From: Phycisphaerae bacterium | GTDB taxonomy: Bacteria; Planctomycetota; Phycisphaerae; UBA1845 | Direction: 5' to 3' | Assembly: GCA_028289375.1 (NCBI GenBank) | Contig: JANQQK010000062.1 | Span: forward strand, 49,825 to 113,824 | DNA: 64,000 bases | Shown here: positions 48,038 through 58,044 of the stretch, piece by piece | How the letters are laid out: each line of letters begins with the position of its first letter | Position numbering within the stretch: position 1 is the first letter of the stretch | Translations under genes and position numbers: made by a program | The notes under the pieces: generated by a model | What the model was told of the DNA's origin: nothing | The model's database searches: none | The model's input: only the letters and a program-made list of their open reading frames with translations

Positions 48038-48417
48038 GCTTACTTTCCTTTCCTCTTTCCTTTTGCAGCCAGCCACCAGTTCCGTTGGCGCCGGCGAAGA
48101 CATTTCTTGTTGATGAGTGAACCAACTCATGACAGTGTCGTAACTGAGAACGCAAGCCTCACTGCCCTGGAAATTCTGAACTCTAGGTGGGAGCAACCAT
48201 ACCGATGACGAGGAGCAACGCGCGTTGCCCATCACCCGGACGCGGTTTTCCTGGTGAGACCGACCAAAAGGCCAGCCAACCCCTCCATTTCCTTTCCTCC
48301 CACGCGCAGCGCGGTGCTCCGCTCTGCCTTCCTTCCCCAGACAGTATCCCCGAATCGCCGTCAGAATTCAAGGTCGCGACAGTTTTGAATCCTGCTTGAA
48401 TTATTGTTCGAATACGC

Positions 48418-48455
48418 AAAAAGGCTGCTCGGCAGCGTTCTTCTGCCGAGCAGCC
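48418..48455 (-). terminator. Rho-independent terminator of the 48480-53516 gene
   Basis: 13-bp stem GGCTGCTCGGCAG / CTGCCGAGCAGCC with AAAAA on + strand left side. Confidence 0.9.
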
Positions 48456-48479
48456 CCGCATCATCAGAGTGTGATGTGT

Positions 48480-51400
48480 TTATCGGACGTTAAGTCTCCG
48501 GCCAGCATCAGCATTAGTCAACCGCGAAGAGCGAGTCGAAATCGGAATCAGCAACTCGCCCCCATCTGCGTCAATGGCCAAACGGTCGATCGAAGACGCC
48601 CACATCGCCGTATCGGACATCCGCAACGATACGCGGAGGACGCCGGCAGCCTTATCGGGCACGTTCAATGTGAATGTCCCGAGGTAGCGTCGTTCGCGCG
48701 CTGCCACCGACACCGCGCCCGACGTCGAGACGCTGCCCAGGCGATCAAGCTCATCATCCTTGGCGTCGAGAGCGGTCATGCCGGCAAACACGTAATCCAA
48801 GCGATCCGCATCAACGGACTTCACCGCAACCGACACATCCAGCCCGCGACCAGCCGTCGCATCCAATGCCAATTCGTAGGATCGCAGTCCATCGGCGTTT
48901 GAGACAAACGCATCGATTGCAATCGTACCACCCGGGACAGCAGCAGCCTGTCGGGCGATCAACCGGATCTCCGCGGCTGGCCCCGCGACGACCGATTCAA
49001 TCGGTGCACCGGAAGCAGCCGTCGGACCTGGCGTCACGCCACAACCACATGGATCGGCACCGCCAAACGCATCAACGAGTGCCAGAATGTCGTTCGTGCC
49101 AATCGGGATACCACTCGGGCTGCAGCCGGCGAGATCGGCATTGGGGCAGGAACAGTAATTACCGAACCCAGCCACACCACAGAGAATGTCCGACGTCTGA
49201 ACCTGTCCGACGAACGGCTCTTCAATGTCGCCGTATCGAGGAGCCGCGAAATTGTCGCATAGGTTCTCGCTGCAAATGTTGACGCTGCAGACATCGGCAT
49301 CGGTGCAGTCACAGTCATTCCCGCAGAATGCAGAGCACTCATCGGGGCGACCATCCAGGTCGGCGTCGAGGCTCGTGCCGTCGAGAATGTCCGTCAGATC
49401 CAGAACGCTGTTGCCGTTGCAATCTTCCTGCAACCCATCGAACGCCAGCAGGAACGCTTCGTAGTCCACAGCGTCCACGTCACCATTCTGATCAAAATCG
49501 GAAATGGCACATGGATCGTCCGGCGTGATGGCCACCACCTCGTCGTAGCACTGATGGAACGAAACGAAGTCCGGAATCTCCACGACGTTGTCACCGTCAT
49601 GATCAAACTCCGCCCGCCCCAGTGAGTCGAGGAACGCGATCACCGCGTCCTGATCGCCGACACTCAACGCTGCGAAGTTGGCAGCGGAGAGGGCACCTTC
49701 ACCGCCATGCTCGGCCACCGCGTCGACAATTCGCGAGGAGAATGTCCCGCCTGCCACTCGGGCATCATGCAGCAAAACATCGCGGATACGCACGCCCCAA
49801 AGCGCCGGCGTCCGCATCTCGCGTTCCGTACCTGCACCCTGGACGATACCATCACCCAGCGCACCCATGTCGTGCAACAGGAAGTCCGAGTAGGGCTTGA
49901 TCGTTCGATCCGAAAGGCTGGCGATGTCGGTGATGCCGGTGTTGAACGAATCAGCAATGTGGCAATCGGCGCAGCCAATGTTGATGAAGAGTTGCTCACC
50001 GGTCATGCCGGAGCGCGGCGTCTGCGGTGGGGCGGCAAGCATGCGCTGGAAGTGCGTGATGCGATCGATGAAGTGGAACCCTTCACCATCCGGACCGTCT
50101 TCAGGATCGGGAATCGCATCGCACGCCGCCAACGCGACCATGTCGCCATTGGGCGCATTCTCATTGGGAACGAGGCGGTTCGTAATGCCCATCTCGTTCA
50201 ACGCCGCATCACCCGCGAACGTCAGAATTGTCGCCACCTGTGCTTTCCAGCCGAATCGACCAACACGCATCGTCCCGCCGATATCCTCCAGCGGCTCGAC
50301 CATGTGCGCGATACCACTGACCGCAGGGCTTGGTGGACTGCTGACATTCTCAAGCAGATCCGCATCGGAAATCGCCTCGATCAGGCCGCCACCGAAAATC
50401 GACGGCGTCAGGCGGTTGGTCATGACGTTGGCCTGTGGCGGAACCGTCTCGAAACACTCCGCGCTCAATCCGTTGAATTGGAGCAGTGAGCCACCGAGTG
50501 AGTCGAGCGGATCAAAGCCGGACTTCGTCGCTTGACCAAAACGCATCACCTGGATCGTCCCGGACCCGCCGACCGCCGGCACGGCGTGACACGATCCGCA
50601 ACTGTCCTGGTTAAAGATCGGACCGAGACCTTCGCCCTCATCAAAGTCGCGATTGAACTCGGCCAGACCCGCCGTGAACAAGTCTAGGTCTTCCGGTGAC
50701 AAACCGCGCACCGGCTGACCCATTCGCGGCTGCAATGCCAACGTACAGGAATCAAAATCCTCGTCGCAGAACCCGCTGCACGGACTGGTTCCTGCTACGC
50801 AAGACCCGGCTGCACAGCTTTCGACGCCGTTGCAGAACAAGCCATCGTCGCAGTCCAGCGCCGAACCGACTTGGCACATTCCGCCGGAGCACGTTTCAAT
50901 GCCGTTGCAGTCGTCGCCATCGTCGCAGTCGCCGTCGCCAAGACAGTCGACACATGCGTCCGACGCTTCGTCACACAACTGACCCGGACACGGGTCGCTG
51001 CCCGTGCCACACGTGTTGCCGCCGCAAGACTCAGCGCCGTTGCAGAACAACCCGTCGTCGCAGTCGCCCGCGTCAAGGCAGTCCACGCAGGTGTCATTCG
51101 CTTCGTCGCAGACTTCGTCAAAATTGCACGGTGATGAACCGGCCGTGCACGTCGCACCCTGACAGGTCTCCGCACCGTTGCAGTAGAGGCCATCGTCACA
51201 GCTCTCGTTCGTGCAGCCCGCACAGATCAATTCTTGCACCTGTACGTTGTCGATGCCCGCTTCGGTGATCGAGTTGTTCGGCGAATCCGACGCGGTAAAC
51301 CGAACACGAACCTGATCGCTCGGCGTGACAAAATCGCTGACCGTAAACGATGCCGATTCCCAGCCATCCGTGCCATCGGTCGACAGCGCGAGCACCCAGT

Positions 51401-53516
51401 CGGCGTCGCCGGGCGTGTTGGTCACGTACACGTCGAGCGTGTCCACCGTTCCAGACGCACTAAAGAACCACTGCTGCCAAGAGATGGTCGCATCTGTGCC
51501 TGCCAATGCGAACGTCGGTGTGATCAGGTGCGTCGGGCCACCGTCCACGTCGGCAGCACCCGCCGTCGCGCCCGGGGCAGCGTTCTCTGTAACGAACGCC
51601 TGCACCGCGCTGGCCGCCTGAGTCGCGTCGTCGTCTGGTGCAGCCGGTGTGGCGCCCGAGAAGGTGCCGTTCGGATCCGCCTGCTCCCATGCTCCCGACG
51701 TCAACGAGGCGTCACTGACGATCGACCACCCGCTCACGTCGCCTTCAATGTCATCCGAGAAGGTAATAGCCGTCCCCTCCGCAACCGAAGCGTTGTATCG
51801 CCCAATCGGCGCATCGGAAGGATCATTGGTTGTACCCCCGCCCTGCAGTGCAGCACTGAAGTAAAAGGAGAACCGCGTCGAGCAGACATCTGCCGGAAGC
51901 GTCGCCTCATACAAGCCGCCGCCAAGGTGATTCAACGGCGTAACCGTGCTGAACCCGCCATCTACGGACAGCGTCATCTGTGCGGACGATGTATCAAGCG
52001 TGCCGCCTCCGATCGCGTCAATCTGAACCTGGAACGTGAAGGGCTGATTCGGTGTGACGAACGCCGGAAGACCCTGCGGATACGTAAATGCCAATCCCGT
52101 CGGCGGCTGATTGATCCATACCTCCGTGCTGTTGCAACGACCGATGAACATGTCGTCCCAGCCATCGCCATTGATGTCGAACACGGCGATGTCGTGCACG
52201 CCCACCAGCATCGCGGGCGGGATGTTGCCTGTTCCCTGCTCCTGCAGGGTGATGTTCGGCAGGTCACCCAAATTGCGATAGATGTGCGTCTGGCGCGCAC
52301 AGCCAAAACCGTCAACATCCACGTCGCAAACGATGACATCCTTGTGGCCATCGTTGTTCAAATCCGAAATGATCGAGTTGCTGCCGAATTCACCGTCGGT
52401 TCCCACCTCGCGGAGCAACACGCTGTTGCTGAACGTCGCCATGTTGCTGCCGTCGTTGCCCTGATTGAGGAAGTAACGGTCGGCCCCGTCATCGGTGATC
52501 ACGATGTCGAGATTGCCGTCCTGATTCAGGTCATCCACCGAAATGAAATACGGCGCGATCTCGTAAATGATGTCGAACTGATTGAACAAGCCTTCGTTGG
52601 CCGGGTTGTTGTAGCTGATCGAAATCCGCTGAGGCGGATTCAACGCCGTGTCCTTGACGATGTCATTTACACCGTCGCGGTTCATGTCTGCGATCACGAC
52701 AGCCGTGCCGAACGCCGACAGCAGCATCTCGGATGTCATCCGCTGGGTGCTCTGGTCCGCAAAGAACCCGTTGCCGTCGTTGATCAGAAGGCGATCGTTC
52801 ATGTCCGTGTGCGGCTGTGGACCGGAGTCGTAGTCGCCGAAGTACAGATCGGGGTAGTTGTCGCCCGATACGTCACCCTCGTCGACGGAACAGAAACGCG
52901 GCGGTGCCGGCGTTCCATCGGGAATCGACAGCAACTGCGGAAAGCGACCATCCTCGTAGCGGAAACCCTGCCACACGCCTCCCGTTTCACCGAGATTGAT
53001 GTACACGCGAGGGTGCGAAATGTGCTTGGGCTGTCCGTCGCTCAGCGTCGGGGCTGTAATGATGTCCAACCAGCCATCCCGGTTCACGTCCGACAGCACG
53101 ACATCGCGATCGTTCGTGGGCGTGTTGAATCCCTCGTCGCCCGGAACATCCGACGCGGTCATGTACAGATCCGTCCGGTCAACCAGAACGCCGTTGACCG
53201 CGTGGCCTTCCGCGATGCCTTCGTTGAGAAACAGAATGTTCCCTCGGCGACCCGCCGTTGTGAACGGCTGCTTCCGTACGCAGACGATGTCCGTATCGCC
53301 GTCGTTATCCACGTCGCCCCAGGCGTAGTCCTTCTCCTCAACGTCGGCTGTTCCGACTGCGGGATCCGCGACCAGACGCAACGACGTCTGGTCCGTGAAC
53401 TGCACCCATTGAGCCGTGGCAGTCGTACCCACCAACGCAATCAGCACCGCACTCGCGACAAGTTGTCGTGATCGACCTAGCATAGACTGCGAATGTACAC
53501 GCCGTGTCCAAGGCAT
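48480..53516 (-). CDS. Giant secreted multidomain protein: FG-GAP/VCBS repeats, jelly-roll-like module, Cys-rich repeats, di-heme oxidoreductase (DUF1111-like), EF-hand/dockerin-like and cohesin-like C-terminus
   Basis: SD GGAGG 6 nt before ATG 53516; VDNDGDTDIVCV / DVNRDGWLDIITA / DLNQDGNLDIVITDDG; CGSCH and CADCH haem motifs; CDDGLFCNGAESC repeats. Confidence 0.87.
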   Translation of the reverse strand: MPWTRRVHSQSMLGRSRQLVASAVLIALVGTTATAQWVQFTDQTSLRLVADPAVGTADVEEKDYAWGDVDNDGDTDIVCVRKQPFTTAGRRGNILFLNEGIAEGHAVNGVLVDRTDLYMTASDVPGDEGFNTPTNDRDVVLSDVNRDGWLDIITAPTLSDGQPKHISHPRVYINLGETGGVWQGFRYEDGRFPQLLSIPDGTPAPPRFCSVDEGDVSGDNYPDLYFGDYDSGPQPHTDMNDRLLINDGNGFFADQSTQRMTSEMLLSAFGTAVVIADMNRDGVNDIVKDTALNPPQRISISYNNPANEGLFNQFDIIYEIAPYFISVDDLNQDGNLDIVITDDGADRYFLNQGNDGSNMATFSNSVLLREVGTDGEFGSNSIISDLNNDGHKDVIVCDVDVDGFGCARQTHIYRNLGDLPNITLQEQGTGNIPPAMLVGVHDIAVFDINGDGWDDMFIGRCNSTEVWINQPPTGLAFTYPQGLPAFVTPNQPFTFQVQIDAIGGGTLDTSSAQMTLSVDGGFSTVTPLNHLGGGLYEATLPADVCSTRFSFYFSAALQGGGTTNDPSDAPIGRYNASVAEGTAITFSDDIEGDVSGWSIVSDASLTSGAWEQADPNGTFSGATPAAPDDDATQAASAVQAFVTENAAPGATAGAADVDGGPTHLITPTFALAGTDATISWQQWFFSASGTVDTLDVYVTNTPGDADWVLALSTDGTDGWESASFTVSDFVTPSDQVRVRFTASDSPNNSITEAGIDNVQVQELICAGCTNESCDDGLYCNGAETCQGATCTAGSSPCNFDEVCDEANDTCVDCLDAGDCDDGLFCNGAESCGGNTCGTGSDPCPGQLCDEASDACVDCLGDGDCDDGDDCNGIETCSGGMCQVGSALDCDDGLFCNGVESCAAGSCVAGTSPCSGFCDEDFDSCTLALQPRMGQPVRGLSPEDLDLFTAGLAEFNRDFDEGEGLGPIFNQDSCGSCHAVPAVGGSGTIQVMRFGQATKSGFDPLDSLGGSLLQFNGLSAECFETVPPQANVMTNRLTPSIFGGGLIEAISDADLLENVSSPPSPAVSGIAHMVEPLEDIGGTMRVGRFGWKAQVATILTFAGDAALNEMGITNRLVPNENAPNGDMVALAACDAIPDPEDGPDGEGFHFIDRITHFQRMLAAPPQTPRSGMTGEQLFINIGCADCHIADSFNTGITDIASLSDRTIKPYSDFLLHDMGALGDGIVQGAGTEREMRTPALWGVRIRDVLLHDARVAGGTFSSRIVDAVAEHGGEGALSAANFAALSVGDQDAVIAFLDSLGRAEFDHDGDNVVEIPDFVSFHQCYDEVVAITPDDPCAISDFDQNGDVDAVDYEAFLLAFDGLQEDCNGNSVLDLTDILDGTSLDADLDGRPDECSAFCGNDCDCTDADVCSVNICSENLCDNFAAPRYGDIEEPFVGQVQTSDILCGVAGFGNYCSCPNADLAGCSPSGIPIGTNDILALVDAFGGADPCGCGVTPGPTAASGAPIESVVAGPAAEIRLIARQAAAVPGGTIAIDAFVSNADGLRSYELALDATAGRGLDVSVAVKSVDADRLDYVFAGMTALDAKDDELDRLGSVSTSGAVSVAARERRYLGTFTLNVPDKAAGVLRVSLRMSDTAMWASSIDRLAIDADGGELLIPISTRSSRLTNADAGRRLNVR
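50745..51215 (-). repeat. Coding Cys-rich repeats (CDDGLxCNGxExCxGxxCxxGxxPC...CDExxDxCVDCL)
   Basis: About four imperfect units readable in the 48480-53516 protein. Confidence 0.8.
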
Positions 53517-53834
53517 TCCGTTCCTCCAAATGTTCTATTCCGTGAATCAGCCCACGACCCTGGGCTGAAGGCTTACTGGCCACCCTGCTTGGCCGAACTG
53601 TGTGGAGTTCGGCACCTCTGAGTCGATTAACCCGTTACTTTGACAAAAAGGGTCCGAAAACTCAAGTGGAATGTCGCCTGCGAAACGTGCACACGGGTTG
53701 CCACGTAACTCAGTTAGAACTCATCCTAGTTGCCCAAAACTCCCGCACTGCGATCCCGTAACGGTAGTCCACCCACTTTTCCCAGAGCGCAAACCCCACC
53801 GCAGTCCGTGACGGAAAAAATGTCCCTTCGGCGC

Positions 53835-53873
53835 AAAAAAAAAGGACCCGCGCTGCGTCAACAGCGCGGGTCC
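53835..53873 (-). terminator. Rho-independent terminator of the 53928-56045 gene
   Basis: AAAAAAAAA (+ strand) then GGACCCGCGCTG cgtcaa CAGCGCGGGTCC. Confidence 0.92.
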
Positions 53874-53927
53874 GTGTGAATCAGTCACCATCGAGCGATG
53901 GCCCGATGGTTGGGAATGTTCGCTGTA

Positions 53928-56045
53928 CTAGAGCGATTTGCCGTCCAGCAGCTTCTGGATGTCCTTCTTGAGGCTGCCGTCGTTGACCGAACCGGCGCCG
54001 ACATACGCCTTGGCCACCTTGCCGTCCTTGTCGATCAGCACCATCGTCGGGAAACCGCTGACCTTGAACTTCTGCTTGCCGGCCTTTTCCGGGTCAAACG
54101 CCTGCGGGAAGCTCGCCTTCAAGTCGCTCCACTGCTTGATGACGTCGGCCTTTGCCTTGGCACGCCGTCCAGTGGCACCGTCTTCCTTCAAGCTGTCCTG
54201 CGAGATGCCCACAAAATTGACACCCTTGTCCTTCATGTCGTTGTAGATCGTGCTCAGGCCCGGCAGCGATTTCTTGCAGAAACCGCACCACGAAGCGTAG
54301 TACATCTGCAACGTCACGTTGCCGGTGTCCTTCGTACTCATCGTCCCGCCATCGGCCAACTGGAACGTCGCAGCCGGTGCAGGCTTACCGACGAGCTCCA
54401 TCACCGGACGCTGCCTCGGCTTCTGAGTGGGAGCAGCCGCAACCTCCTGAGGCTTGAGCGACTTGCCGGCCACGACATCGGCGATGTCCTTCTTGAGCGA
54501 GCCATCGTTAACCGCACCAGCGCCGACGTACACACGCTCGACCTTGCCATCCTTGTTGATCAGGAACATGGTCGGGAAGCTCGATACCTTGAACTTGCCG
54601 CGACCTGATTTCTCGGGGTCAAACAACTGCGGGAATGTCACCTTCAGGTCGGTCCACTGGTCCGTGACCTGCTTCTTCGTCCGGGCACGGCCACCGGTGG
54701 CGCCCTCTTCCTTCAGCGAGTCCTGATTGACTGCAGCGAACATGATGTTCTGATCGCTCATTTCCTGGTAGATCTTGTCAACCGCAGGCAGTGAGCGCTT
54801 GCAGAAGCCGCACCATGATGCGTAGAAGAACAGGAACTTCGGCTTGCCGTCATTCACGCTGACCTTCTTGCTCTCGTCGCTGGCCATCACGAACGTCGCA
54901 TCCGGTGCCTTCTTGCCCGAAAGCTGCATGGCAGGACGCTGTGGCTTGCTCTTGGCCGCTGCCCGACGCTGGGCCACTTTGACCTTGAGTTCCTTGTTCT
55001 TCGGATCATCGGTCTGGATCTTCAGCATGCGGCCGTTCGCCGGCGGCAGGTAGTTGGCTGGCAGATCCATCGAGACGTAGAACTGGCCGCGGTTGTTGTC
55101 GCTGACCGAGACCTTCACGTTGGGATCGTCGATCGTCGCCCCCGTGACCTTGAACGGCTCTACCGTGTTGAACCGAACCGAAACACGCTGCGTCCGCTCG
55201 CGATCGACAGCCTTGGGAATGATGATTTCAGGCGGATTCACCTCGAGACGAGGCGGAAGGTATGCAGACGCCGACACGTCGATGATAGGTGCTTCCTTCA
55301 TGTCCGTCGAAATGCGGAAGTTGGCGCGGTTGACCTTTTCCTGCCAAGGACCTTCGCCCTTAAGCGTCAGTGTGTAGACCTGACCTGGCTCCTTCTCGAC
55401 CAACTCGCCGACGAATGGGCCTTCCTTCGCAGGGTTCTTCGGCAGCGAGAGCTTGACCGGCGTGTCCATGTTGTTGGTCAGCGTCAGGATGCGCTCGACC
55501 TTGGCGCCCGCCTGAACGCGGCCAAATGAACCGGCATTGGGCGGATCGATCACGAAACGCTCCTTGATCTGCCCTTTAACCGACAAACGCAGCTTCGGAT
55601 TGGCCGAGTCGTTCGACTCAACGTTGACGTTCTTGTTGATCTTCGCACGCAGCTTCTTGGTGCTGATGCGGATCGGAATCTTACCCTTGCCGCCCGGTGG
55701 GATTTCCTTGTCGTAGGCGCCAGCCAGCGTGCAGCCGCAGCTTGGTTTCACCTTGGTGATCTTCAGGATTTCGGTACCGGTGTTCTCGATGGTGAAGGTG
55801 TGCTCGATGTTGTCACCCTTCCAAATCTCGCCGAAGTCGTGGACCGGATCGACCGCCTTGATCTGCGGGCCGGCGTTGCTGCCCGCCGACTTCGTGTCGG
55901 CGACCTTCGCCTGACCTTTAACGCTCGCGCCACCCTTGCGGACTTCCATCTTCTGCTGGGCGACGAGCGTCGGCGCTGCCACCAGCATCGCCACGATCGC
56001 AGCCACCCAGCCGCCGCGTTTCACCATACCTGACTGATTCATCAT
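53928..56045 (-). CDS. DUF1573 protein fused to two tandem TlpA/thioredoxin-like domains
   Basis: DUF1573-like FGEIWKGDNIEHTFTIENTGTEILKITKVKPSCGCTLAGAY; two redox motifs FFYASWCGFCKRSLPAV and MYYASWCGFCKKSLPGL; SD TTGGAGAG before ATG 56045. Confidence 0.9.
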   Translation of the reverse strand: MMNQSGMVKRGGWVAAIVAMLVAAPTLVAQQKMEVRKGGASVKGQAKVADTKSAGSNAGPQIKAVDPVHDFGEIWKGDNIEHTFTIENTGTEILKITKVKPSCGCTLAGAYDKEIPPGGKGKIPIRISTKKLRAKINKNVNVESNDSANPKLRLSVKGQIKERFVIDPPNAGSFGRVQAGAKVERILTLTNNMDTPVKLSLPKNPAKEGPFVGELVEKEPGQVYTLTLKGEGPWQEKVNRANFRISTDMKEAPIIDVSASAYLPPRLEVNPPEIIIPKAVDRERTQRVSVRFNTVEPFKVTGATIDDPNVKVSVSDNNRGQFYVSMDLPANYLPPANGRMLKIQTDDPKNKELKVKVAQRRAAAKSKPQRPAMQLSGKKAPDATFVMASDESKKVSVNDGKPKFLFFYASWCGFCKRSLPAVDKIYQEMSDQNIMFAAVNQDSLKEEGATGGRARTKKQVTDQWTDLKVTFPQLFDPEKSGRGKFKVSSFPTMFLINKDGKVERVYVGAGAVNDGSLKKDIADVVAGKSLKPQEVAAAPTQKPRQRPVMELVGKPAPAATFQLADGGTMSTKDTGNVTLQMYYASWCGFCKKSLPGLSTIYNDMKDKGVNFVGISQDSLKEDGATGRRAKAKADVIKQWSDLKASFPQAFDPEKAGKQKFKVSGFPTMVLIDKDGKVAKAYVGAGSVNDGSLKKDIQKLLDGKSL

Positions 56046-56402
56046 CACACTCTCCAATGGGTTGAAAAGAACCTGTTCAATGGCCGTTGAGGCCATGCAA
56101 TGTCACCTTCGGGACTTCCAAGACGGGTCCGCCGCAATGTCGGCAATCCTCGTAGAACGATCGGATGATACGTGACGCTTCCTGACCCATTCAACCGCAT
56201 CCACCCCGCTCGTTACGAACAGGTTACGTCCCTGTCGCCCCAGATTTCAGCCGGCAGTCCGCCCCAGGGCATGCTTGCGGCCATGGTCGTCGGTAGGTTG
56301 GGTCACCACGCACACGGGCAGATTGCTGGCAATTATCGGCCATCCCGATACGATCCTCTGGGCGATCGGCACCACAGCGAACAACAACGGTGATCACCAC
56401 TC

Positions 56403-57008
56403 GTGAGCCAGACAGACCAGCCCCAATCAGCCCCCGACGAGAAACCAGGTCACGCGGCACCCGATTCGGGCGTTGCTGACGACCAGGCTCGTTATCCGCT
56501 CGGCAAGCGACCGGTTTTCACGTTCGTCGTGACGTTCGCCGTGATCATGATTCCGTTCACCGTCTTCTTCTTCGCGTGGTTCTCCAAGACCGACATCTTC
56601 AACACTTACCTCAATTGGAATGCATCGCTGTCGGGGTGGCTGCTGAACGTATTCGGCGAAGACATCCGCGTCACCGGCGCCAGCGTCATCGGAAAAAACT
56701 GCTCATTGCAGATCAAGCACGGTTGCGATGCGATCTTTCCATCGGCGTTGTTCGTGGCGGCGGTCGTGGCCTCACCGTTGCGGTTTCGCCTGAAAATTCC
56801 GGGCATTCTGATCGGATCGGTCGTGCTGTTGTCGATCAACCTGGTGCGCATCATCAGCCTGTACTATGTCCGTTTGCACCTTTCCGAGAAGTCGTTTCAC
56901 ATCATGCACGTGGACGTCTGGCAACCGGCTTTCATCATCCTGGCGCTGCTCTTCTGGATCATCTGGGCGCTTCGGGCGACGAAGCAGCAGGTAAGGTTGG
57001 CGTCGTGA
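56403..57008 (+). CDS. xrtH: Exosortase (exosortase H-like)
   Basis: Multi-pass; conserved Cys/Arg/His pattern KHGCDAIFPSALFVAAVVASPLRFRLKIPGI...INLVRIISLYYVRL...FHIMHVDVWQPAFIILALLFWIIW. Confidence 0.78.
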   Translation: MSQTDQPQSAPDEKPGHAAPDSGVADDQARYPLGKRPVFTFVVTFAVIMIPFTVFFFAWFSKTDIFNTYLNWNASLSGWLLNVFGEDIRVTGASVIGKNCSLQIKHGCDAIFPSALFVAAVVASPLRFRLKIPGILIGSVVLLSINLVRIISLYYVRLHLSEKSFHIMHVDVWQPAFIILALLFWIIWALRATKQQVRLAS

Positions 57009-57742
57009 GTACGCGTGCTGCCGTTGCGCTCTTTGCCGGCAAACTCATCGGCATCTACGTCGCACTCGCCATTATTCCCTGGCCGGGCTGGCAGGAAGCA
57101 TGCTCGGAGACCGTCGCGGGCGTTGTGAATTACTTTTCGAGCGATGTCTGGGGTGGACTGGAAGCCATGACGGAAGGCCGAGGCATCTTTGGCACGTCCG
57201 CAGCCGCCCAAGTCAAGTCAATCGCGCGTGGCGCACCCGAACATGGCGTTGACGCGGACATCGAGCACGACTTGCTGATTGCGGTGGCCAACCTTGATGC
57301 CATCAATCGCAAAATTCCACCGCCAACCCCGAAAAGGGCCGACAGCATGCTGCTCGCGATCGCTCCGTTGTCGTTCCTTTTCGCCCTGATCGTGGCCACG
57401 CCAATGACTTGGAAACGCCGAATGATCGCGCTCGCAAGCGGCGGCATCGCGTGTTGCGTCTTCATTCTTCTGCGATTCTCCATTCTCATTGTCGTGCTCT
57501 TCTACGGGGCTGCTCCGCACCACGTGATCAAGCCAACCGACCTCTGGAACGCCGTTCTGCCACGTGTCAGTGGCTTCCTCACCGAGACGATGGCCACGTC
57601 GTTTCTCGTCCCGCTGCTGATCTGGGTCGTCGTCGCGTTCCGCCGTTCGGACTTGGAACGCGTCGTCCAGTGGTTGGCTCTGCAGGCGGGCGACGAGCGA
57701 GAAAACGCTGAGACAACGGGCAAGAAGCACGATTCATCGTGA
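57005..57742 (+). CDS. Exosortase-associated multi-pass membrane protein
   Basis: GTG start 57005 overlaps TGA of exosortase (GTGA); MSTRAAVALFAGKLIGIYVALAIIPWPGW..., several TM segments. Confidence 0.7.
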   Translation: MSTRAAVALFAGKLIGIYVALAIIPWPGWQEACSETVAGVVNYFSSDVWGGLEAMTEGRGIFGTSAAAQVKSIARGAPEHGVDADIEHDLLIAVANLDAINRKIPPPTPKRADSMLLAIAPLSFLFALIVATPMTWKRRMIALASGGIACCVFILLRFSILIVVLFYGAAPHHVIKPTDLWNAVLPRVSGFLTETMATSFLVPLLIWVVVAFRRSDLERVVQWLALQAGDERENAETTGKKHDSS

Positions 57743-58044
57743 TGTTTGGGCAAGATTGGCGACGTTGGGGGTTGAGTTGCGAAGCGGGTTCTTGTTAACT
57801 TCGTGTTACGGAGGTGAAACTTCCGTGAACTTGTCTGTGGCGATCGTCTGTGGTCTGACGGGCCCGTTCAAGTGGGCCTGAAAACAAAAGCGGCAATGCA
57901 ATATATGTGCCCTGGGGCGACAAAAAGCATTCGTTCGGTCCGAATTGAAGCGGGAGTGAAATTCGCCGTTATTCCGATTCTGGGAAATCGCTGGAACGAA
58001 TGCTTGCATCGCGTCCCCGCATTTGGTAAAAAGCAAGCCATATT

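Noticed and set aside
51234-53471. 745-aa + strand ORF antisense to the 1678-aa protein
   Set aside because: Arg/His/Val-rich shadow composition without domains; the - strand frame shows FG-GAP repeats and has a good SD.
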